From Actinomadura luzonensis (lineage in GTDB: Bacteria; Actinomycetota; Actinomycetes; Streptosporangiales; Streptosporangiaceae): 64,000 nucleotides of DNA. How positions within the stretch are numbered: the stretch's first letter is position 1; each line of letters begins with the position of its first letter. The position numbers and the translations under genes are program-made. The notes beneath the pieces were generated by a model. It searched no databases, had not been told where the DNA came from, and was given only the letters and a program-made list of their open reading frames with translations. The stretch covers positions 3,849,001 through 3,913,000 of the forward strand of contig NZ_JAKRKC020000001.1 of assembly GCF_022664455.2 (NCBI RefSeq), read 5' to 3'. Below, one piece after another: positions 59,069 to 64,000 of this stretch.

Positions 59069-59623
59069 ATGGTGTTCCAGACGCGTATTCACGGCCGGGG
59101 TGGCCAGGGCGTGGTGACGGCGGCCGAGATGTTGTCCGTCGCGGCCTTCCTCGAGGGCCGGCACGCCCAGGCGTTCCCGACGTTCGGCTCCGAGCGGACC
59201 GGCGCGCCCGTCGTGTCGTACTGCCGGATCTCCGACCAGGAGATCCGGGTCCGCGAGCCGATCGTCGAGCCGGACTGCGTCATCGTCCAGGACGTCACCC
59301 TGCTGCGGCAGATCGACGTGTTCGCCGGGCTGCGGCCCGGCGGCCACGTGCTGATCAACACCGCCAAGGGCCCGGAGGAGCTGGGGGTGCGCGGCGTCTG
59401 CGTGCCCGCCACGGAGATCGCGCTGCGCCACGTCGGCAAGCCGGTCCCCAACGCGGCGCTGCTCGGCGCGTTCTGCGCGCTCACCGGGGTGCTGTCGCTG
59501 GAGTCGGTGTGCGCGGCCGTCCGCGCCACCTTCCCGGGCCCGGTGGCCGAGGCGAACGTCGCCGCGGCCGGTGAGGCCCACGCCCACCTGAAGGCCCAGC
59601 TGGAGGAGGCCGCCCGTGCTTAG
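59069..59623 (+). CDS. 2-oxoacid:acceptor oxidoreductase gamma subunit
   Basis: 184 residues. Opens with the family motif IHGRGGQGVVTAAEML, then AFPTFGSERTGAPV. The gamma (EKR-like) subunit stabilises the complex and helps CoA binding. First of four contiguous genes: the alpha-subunit GTG lies eight bases inside its 3' end. Together they form a pyruvate- or branched-2-oxoacid:ferredoxin oxidoreductase. Confidence 0.92.
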   Translation: MVFQTRIHGRGGQGVVTAAEMLSVAAFLEGRHAQAFPTFGSERTGAPVVSYCRISDQEIRVREPIVEPDCVIVQDVTLLRQIDVFAGLRPGGHVLINTAKGPEELGVRGVCVPATEIALRHVGKPVPNAALLGAFCALTGVLSLESVCAAVRATFPGPVAEANVAAAGEAHAHLKAQLEEAARA

Positions 59624-60839
59624 GCAGATCGAGGGGTCGCAGGCGGTGGCCGAGGCGGTCGCCGCGTGCCGGCCCGAGGTCGTGTGCGCGTACCCGATCT
59701 CGCCGCAGACGCACATCGTGGAGGCGCTCAGCCGGCTGGTGTCGGCGAAGAAGCTGACGCCGTGCGAGTACCTGAACGTGGAGTCGGAGTTCGCCGCCAT
59801 GTCGGCGTGCATCGGCGCGTCGGCCGCCGGGGCGCGGGTCTACACCGCGACCGCCAGCCAGGGCCTGCTCTACATGACCGAGGCGCTGTTCAACGCCTCC
59901 GGGCTCGGGCTGCCGATCGTGATGACCGTCGCGAACCGGGCGATCGGCGCGCCCATCAACATCTGGAACGACCACAGCGACTCGATGTCGCAGCGCGACT
60001 CCGGCTGGATCCAGCTCTACGCCGAGACCAACCAGGAGGCCGCGGACCTGCACGTGCAGGCGTACGCGCTGGCCGAGGAGCTGTCGCTGCCGGTCATGGT
60101 GTGCATGGACGGCTTCGTGCTGACGCACGCCTTCGAGCGGGTGGACCTGCCCGCCCGCGAGCGGGTCGACGCGTTCCTGCCGCCGTACGAGCCGCGCCAG
60201 GTCCTCGACCCGGGCGACCCGGTCTCCATCGGCGCGATGGTCGGGCCGGAGGCGTTCACCGAGGTCCGCTACCTGCTGCACGCCCGCCACCTGCAGGCGC
60301 TCGACCGCATCCCGGCGATCGCCCGCTCCTTCGAGGACGCCTTCGGCCGCCGTTCGGGCGGACTGGTGCGCGGCTACCGGGTCCAGGACGCCGACACGGT
60401 GGTGCTGGCGCTCGGGTCGGTGCTCGGCACCGTCAAGGACGTCGTGGACGAGCTGCGCGGGCAGGGACGGCGGATCGGGGTGGCGGCGCTGACCACGTTC
60501 CGGCCCTTCCCGTTCGCCGCGGTGCGCGAGCTGCTCGGCCGGGCCCGCCGGATCGTGGTGCTGGAGCGGGCCTTCTCCGTCGGCGTCGGCGGGATCGTCT
60601 CGGCCGACGTGCGCACCGCGCTGCCGGAGGCCGCCATCGCCACCGTCGTGGCCGGGCTCGGCGGGCGGCCGGTCACCAAGGCCGCGCTGCACCGCGTGCT
60701 GGCCGCCGAGCCGGAGCCGCTGACGTTCCTCGACCTCGACCGCGAGCTGGTCGGCAGGGAGCTGGCTCGGTCGGCGGAGCGCCGCAGGTCGGGGCCCGCC
60801 GCCGAGAACATGCTGCGCGATCTGGCCGGAGGTAACTGA
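59616..60839 (+). CDS. 2-oxoacid:acceptor oxidoreductase alpha subunit
   Basis: 407 residues from GTG 59616. N-terminal pyrimidine-binding domain GSQAVAEAV, YPISPQTHIVEAL, NVESEFAAMSACIGASAAGARVYTATASQGL. The catalytically important Glu/Ser region and the domain with LALGSVLGTVKDVVDEL and IGVAALTTFRPFPFAAV match POR/VOR alpha chains. The substrate cannot be told from sequence; pyruvate or 2-oxoisovalerate are the usual choices. Confidence 0.93.
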   Translation: MLRQIEGSQAVAEAVAACRPEVVCAYPISPQTHIVEALSRLVSAKKLTPCEYLNVESEFAAMSACIGASAAGARVYTATASQGLLYMTEALFNASGLGLPIVMTVANRAIGAPINIWNDHSDSMSQRDSGWIQLYAETNQEAADLHVQAYALAEELSLPVMVCMDGFVLTHAFERVDLPARERVDAFLPPYEPRQVLDPGDPVSIGAMVGPEAFTEVRYLLHARHLQALDRIPAIARSFEDAFGRRSGGLVRGYRVQDADTVVLALGSVLGTVKDVVDELRGQGRRIGVAALTTFRPFPFAAVRELLGRARRIVVLERAFSVGVGGIVSADVRTALPEAAIATVVAGLGGRPVTKAALHRVLAAEPEPLTFLDLDRELVGRELARSAERRRSGPAAENMLRDLAGGN

Positions 60840-60840
60840 C

Positions 60841-61818
60841 ATGCCCGCGCAACGGACCAAGTTCTACCAGGTGGGCAGCTTCGCCGTGGGCAACCGGCTG
60901 CTGCCGATCGAGCAGCGGGCCGTGCAGGCCGGCATGGAGCGGCGCAACTCGCTGACCTCCGGCCACCGGGCCTGCCGCGGCTGCGGGGAGGCGCTGGGCG
61001 CGCGGTACGCCATCGACGCCGCGATCAGCGCCTCCGGCGGCCGGCTGGTGGCCGTCAACGCGACCGGGTGCCTGGAGGTGTTCTCCACGCCGTACCCGGA
61101 GACGTCCTGGCAGGTGCCGTGGATCCACTCGTTGTTCGGCAACGCGCCCGCGGTCGCCTCCGGCGTCGCCGCCGCGCTCAGGGCCAAGGGGATCACCGAC
61201 GTGCGGGTGGTCGGGCAGGGCGGCGACGGCGGCACGGTGGACATCGGCTTCGCGTGCCTGTCGGGCATGTTCGAGCGCGACGACGACGTGCTCTACATCT
61301 GCTACGACAACCAGGCGTACATGAACACCGGGGTGCAGCGCTCGGGCGCCACTCCCCCGGCCGCCCGCACCAGCACGACGCCGGTGCCGGGCAACGCGTT
61401 CGGGCAGGGCAAGAACGTGCCGATGATCGCGATGGCGCACGAGATCCCGTACGTGGCCACCGCGACCGTCGCCGACCTGCGCGACCTGGAGTACAAGGTG
61501 CGGCGGGCGATGGAGCTGCGCGGCGCCCGCTACCTGCACATCCTCGTGCCCTGCCCGCTGGGCTGGGTGACCGAGGCGTGCGACACGATCCGGGTGGCGA
61601 GGCTCGCCACCGAGTCCGGCCTGTTCCCCGTCTTCGAGGCCGAGCGCGGCGAGGTGACGGACGTGACCAAGATCCGGCGAAGGGTGCCGGTCGACGACTA
61701 CCTGAGGCTGCAGGGCCGCTACCGGCACCTGTTCGGCGACCCGCCGCAGACCGAGGTGATCGCGCGCATCCAGGCGTCGGCGGACCGCAACATCCGCCGC
61801 TTCGGCCTGGTCGACTGA
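60841..61818 (+). CDS. 2-oxoacid:acceptor oxidoreductase beta subunit (TPP-binding)
   Basis: 325 residues. The N-terminus has GHRACRGCGEALGARY with two of the Cys that hold a 4Fe-4S cluster; further Cys include NATGCLEVF. TPP/Mg motif GQGGDGGTVDIGF with NQAYMNTG. It oxidatively decarboxylates the 2-oxoacid, forming acyl-CoA and reduced iron-sulfur clusters. Oxygen-sensitive chemistry is expected, matching the hypoxia-type boxes upstream. Confidence 0.94.
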   Translation: MPAQRTKFYQVGSFAVGNRLLPIEQRAVQAGMERRNSLTSGHRACRGCGEALGARYAIDAAISASGGRLVAVNATGCLEVFSTPYPETSWQVPWIHSLFGNAPAVASGVAAALRAKGITDVRVVGQGGDGGTVDIGFACLSGMFERDDDVLYICYDNQAYMNTGVQRSGATPPAARTSTTPVPGNAFGQGKNVPMIAMAHEIPYVATATVADLRDLEYKVRRAMELRGARYLHILVPCPLGWVTEACDTIRVARLATESGLFPVFEAERGEVTDVTKIRRRVPVDDYLRLQGRYRHLFGDPPQTEVIARIQASADRNIRRFGLVD

Positions 61819-61831
61819 CAGGTGGGCTGAC

Positions 61832-63457
61832 ATGGACGACAAACCGTTCGCGATCACACTGGGCGTCGGGTCGAGCCTGGCGAACAAGACCGGGGCCTGG
61901 CGCACCGAGCGGCCCGTGTACCTGGACCGGCTGCCGCCGTGCAACAACGCCTGCCCCGCCGGGGAGAACATCCAGCAGTGGCTGTCGCTGGCCGAGGAGC
62001 CGTCGTACGAGGCGGCCTGGCGGCAGGTCATGCGTGACAACCCGTTCCCCGCGATCATGGGCCGGGTCTGCTACCGCCCGTGCGAGACCGCCTGCAACCG
62101 CGGCAAGCTGGACGAGGCCGTCGGCGTCAACTCGGTGGAGCGTTTCCTCGGCGACGAGGCGATCAGGAACGGCTGGACGATGCCGGTCGAGGCCCCGCCG
62201 TCCGGCAAGCGGGTGCTCGTGGTCGGCGCCGGGCCCGCCGGGCTGTCGGCCGCCTACCACCTGACGCTGCTCGGCCACCGGGTGACGGTCGCCGACTCCG
62301 GGTCGGCGGCCGGCGGCATGATGCGTTTCGGCATCCCCCGCTACCGGCTGCCCCGCGAGATCCTGGACGCCGAGATCGGCCGCATCACCGCCATGGGCGT
62401 CACGCTGGAGCTGAACCGCACGATCACCGACCTGCCGGCCGCGATGCGCGGCTACGACGCCGCCTTCCTCGCGGTCGGCGCGCACATCGGCAAGCGCGCC
62501 TACATCCCGGCCGGCGACTCGGCCCGCATCCTCGACGCGGTGTCGGTGCTGCGCGGCATGGAGGGCGACGCCGGCGCGCCGCTGCTGGGCCGCCGGGTCG
62601 TCGTGTACGGCGGCGGCAACACCGCCATGGACGCCGCCCGCACCGCCAAGCGCCTCGGCGCCGCCGACGCGGTCGTCGTCTACCGGCGCACCCGCGACCG
62701 CATGCCGGCCCACGACGTGGAGGTGACGGAGGCCGCCGAGGAGGGCGTGCGGATGAAGTGGCTGTCCACGATCGCGCACGCCGACGGCGGCCGCATCACG
62801 ATCGAGAAGATGCGGCTGGACGAGACCGGCTTCCCGCAGCCGACCGGCGAGTACGAGGAGCTGGCCGCCGACTCGGTGGTGCTGGCCCTCGGCCAGGAGG
62901 CGGACCTCACGCTGCTGTCGGGGCTGCCCGGCATCGAGGTCGCGGACGGGGTGGTCAAGGTCGGCCCGAACATGATGACCGGCTGCCCGGGCGTCTTCGC
63001 CGGCGGCGACATGGTGCCCGCCGAGCGCACGGTCACGGTGGCGGTCGGACACGGCAAGAAGGCCGCCCGGCACATCGACGCCTGGCTGCGCGGCGGCGCG
63101 TACGAGCCGCCGCCCAGGCACGGGCTCGCCGACTTCGACCTGCTCAACACCTGGTACTACAGCGACGCGCCGGCCACGGTGCGGCCCAAGCTGGACGTGG
63201 CACGCAGGATCAGCACCTTCGACGAGGTCGAGGGCGGCCTGGAGGAGTCGACGGCGCTGTTCGAGGCGCGCCGCTGCCTGTCGTGCGGCAACTGCTTCGA
63301 GTGCGACAACTGCTACGGCGTCTGCCCGGACAACGCGATCGTCAAGCTCGGCCCGGGGCTGCGCTTCGCCGTCGACCTCGACTTCTGCAAGGGCTGCGGG
63401 CTGTGCGTGGCGGAGTGCCCGGCGGGCGCGATCGAGATGGTGCCCGAGGTCACCTGA
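61832..63457 (+). CDS. GltD-like NADPH oxidoreductase fused to a two-cluster ferredoxin
   Basis: 541 residues. N-terminal 4Fe-4S-type Cys motifs (PPCNNACPAGENIQQ; CYRPCETACNRG), FAD site VLVVGAGPAGLSAAYHLTLLG, NADPH site VVVYGGGNTAMDAARTAKRLG, as in glutamate synthase small chain. Residues about 475-541 carry two ferredoxin motifs, CGNCFECDNCYGVCP (with CLSC just before) and CKGCGLCVAECP. It replaces the delta ferredoxin subunit and links the complex directly to NADP(H). Fourteen bases follow the beta gene; a strong terminator ends the operon. Confidence 0.93.
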   Translation: MDDKPFAITLGVGSSLANKTGAWRTERPVYLDRLPPCNNACPAGENIQQWLSLAEEPSYEAAWRQVMRDNPFPAIMGRVCYRPCETACNRGKLDEAVGVNSVERFLGDEAIRNGWTMPVEAPPSGKRVLVVGAGPAGLSAAYHLTLLGHRVTVADSGSAAGGMMRFGIPRYRLPREILDAEIGRITAMGVTLELNRTITDLPAAMRGYDAAFLAVGAHIGKRAYIPAGDSARILDAVSVLRGMEGDAGAPLLGRRVVVYGGGNTAMDAARTAKRLGAADAVVVYRRTRDRMPAHDVEVTEAAEEGVRMKWLSTIAHADGGRITIEKMRLDETGFPQPTGEYEELAADSVVLALGQEADLTLLSGLPGIEVADGVVKVGPNMMTGCPGVFAGGDMVPAERTVTVAVGHGKKAARHIDAWLRGGAYEPPPRHGLADFDLLNTWYYSDAPATVRPKLDVARRISTFDEVEGGLEESTALFEARRCLSCGNCFECDNCYGVCPDNAIVKLGPGLRFAVDLDFCKGCGLCVAECPAGAIEMVPEVT

Positions 63458-63468
63458 GGAGCCGCGCG

Positions 63469-63502
63469 GACCGCCCCCGGGGAGTCGTCCCCGGGGGCGG
63501 TC
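63469..63502. terminator. Strong bidirectional hairpin
   Basis: Perfect 15-base arms (GACCGCCCCCGGGGA / TCCCCGGGGGCGGTC) with a GTCG loop, 12 bases past the stop of the last oxidoreductase gene and just before the convergent transferase gene's 3' end. Confidence 0.9.
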
Positions 63503-63551
63503 GCCACGTCAGCGGGGTCGCCACGTCAGCGGGGTCGCTCCGTCAGCGGGC
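63501..63551 (+). repeat. 17-bp tandem repeat at the transferase 3' end
   Basis: TCGCCACGTCAGCGGGG occurs twice back to back (63501-63517, 63518-63534) and a third, degenerate copy (TCGCTCCGTCAGCGGGC) reaches 63551. The second and third copies lie in the end of the minus-strand coding region, so repeat number sets the C-terminus (RPLTERPR). Confidence 0.85.
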
Positions 63552-64000
63552 GGGACAGCCAGGAGTGCGCCGGGATCGCCGAGGACAGGGCGGGCGGGTC
63601 CTCCAGCGGCTCGGGCGGGGGCGCTGGGCGGGCGGTGGCGACGGTGAGGACGAAGTCGCCGTAGCGGCGCCACCAGCCGGGCATGACCGTCCCCTCCACC
63701 GCCCGCACGGTCAGTGCGTGCCACCCGTCGCAGGTCCGGTCGCCGAGGGTGACCTCGACCGAGCGGGTGTCGCGGCGCAGGCCGGTGCGCAGGACCTTCA
63801 GGGCGCTCTCCTTGGCCGACCACAGCAGGTTGGGCAGCAGGGCCGGGTCGGCGCCGATGGCGGCGCGCTCTGCGGGGGTGAAGTAGTCGGCGACGAAGCC
63901 GGGCGTGCGGGGCTCGACCAGCTCCAGGTCGCAGCCGACCGCGCCCGGGTCGAGGCCGAGCAGGCACACCGCCCAGCCGGCGCGGTCGGTCAGGGAGATG
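63526..64000 (-). CDS. 4'-phosphopantetheinyl transferase superfamily protein (5' end outside window)
   Basis: At least 158 residues, running off the window. ISLTDRAGWAVCLL is the (H)xSLSH-type start of the Sfp core. GCDLELVEPRTPGFVADYFTPAE gives the Mg2+-binding Asp and Glu, and LLWSAKESALKVLRTGL the third acidic ligand and CoA-binding Lys. It transfers phosphopantetheine from CoA to carrier proteins. The unusual C-terminal tail is partly encoded by the 17-base repeats. No carrier-protein gene is near. Confidence 0.87.
   Translation of the reverse strand, partial: ISLTDRAGWAVCLLGLDPGAVGCDLELVEPRTPGFVADYFTPAERAAIGADPALLPNLLWSAKESALKVLRTGLRRDTRSVEVTLGDRTCDGWHALTVRAVEGTVMPGWWRRYGDFVLTVATARPAPPPEPLEDPPALSSAIPAHSWLSRPLTERPR

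Overview
The window looks like chromosome from a high-GC, multicellular-type actinomycete, most likely Streptosporangiales (Nonomuraea or a relative). Coding DNA has very strong third-position G/C. GTG and occasional TTG starts are frequent, four-base ATGA/GTGA stop-start overlaps link many operons, and one-component regulators of TetR, MarR, HxlR, LuxR, DeoR and GlxA type are numerous. The genus is inference; no rRNA or other marker lies in the window. I found no tRNA, rRNA, CRISPR array, transposase or prophage module.

Layout. 0-7.7 kb: end of a glycosyltransferase operon, an APC amino-acid permease, and two translationally coupled AAA/NB-ARC-type regulators, of which only the first keeps a LuxR DNA-binding domain. 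7.6-19.1 kb: a sugar locus. A minus-strand operon (lipoprotein binding protein, two ABC permeases, GH106-type rhamnosidase) faces a plus-strand group (DeoR repressor, PhoD phosphatase, F5/8C-domain secreted protein, arabinose/fucose-isomerase-like enzyme). GTTA/TAAC inverted repeats sit in both control regions. 19-25.7 kb: a NarL-type two-component system beside a DUF2306 membrane protein, a quinone-oxidoreductase-like enzyme, a cell-wall amidase and an S41 peptidase. 25.9-38.2 kb: regulator-target pairs: TetR/methyltransferase, TetR/SDR-ferredoxin-ferredoxin reductase, MarR/MFS exporter, TetR/aldo-keto reductase, and GlxA/isochorismatase. Two of these have very clear palindromic operators. 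38.2-41.5 kb: a kinase with a seven-bladed WD40 sensor, a small membrane protein, and a SnoaL/HxlR pair.

41.5-63.5 kb is the most unusual part. It contains a fragment of a gas-vesicle-type cluster (GvpF/L plus the acidic and SRPBCC accessory proteins) with no GvpA. It also contains a carbamoyltransferase homologue with altered catalytic motifs, translationally coupled to an MgtA-type P-type ATPase. A three-gene mini-cluster follows (cucumopine-synthase-like protein, FAD oxidase, P450), a possible undescribed opine or imidazole-alkaloid pathway. Next come manA, gpsA, a proton-translocating transhydrogenase (pntAA-AB-B), and a four-gene 2-oxoacid:acceptor oxidoreductase whose last subunit fuses a GltD-like NADPH module to a two-cluster ferredoxin.

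Three divergent control regions here (about 48.86, 54.4 and 59.0 kb) carry sequences resembling the DosR/DevR (OsdR) hypoxia box. They sit beside genes for ion transport, glycerol-3-phosphate redox balancing, transhydrogenation and ferredoxin-linked 2-oxoacid oxidation. I read this as a candidate hypoxia/dormancy redox regulon. The window ends inside a phosphopantetheinyl-transferase-like gene on the minus strand.
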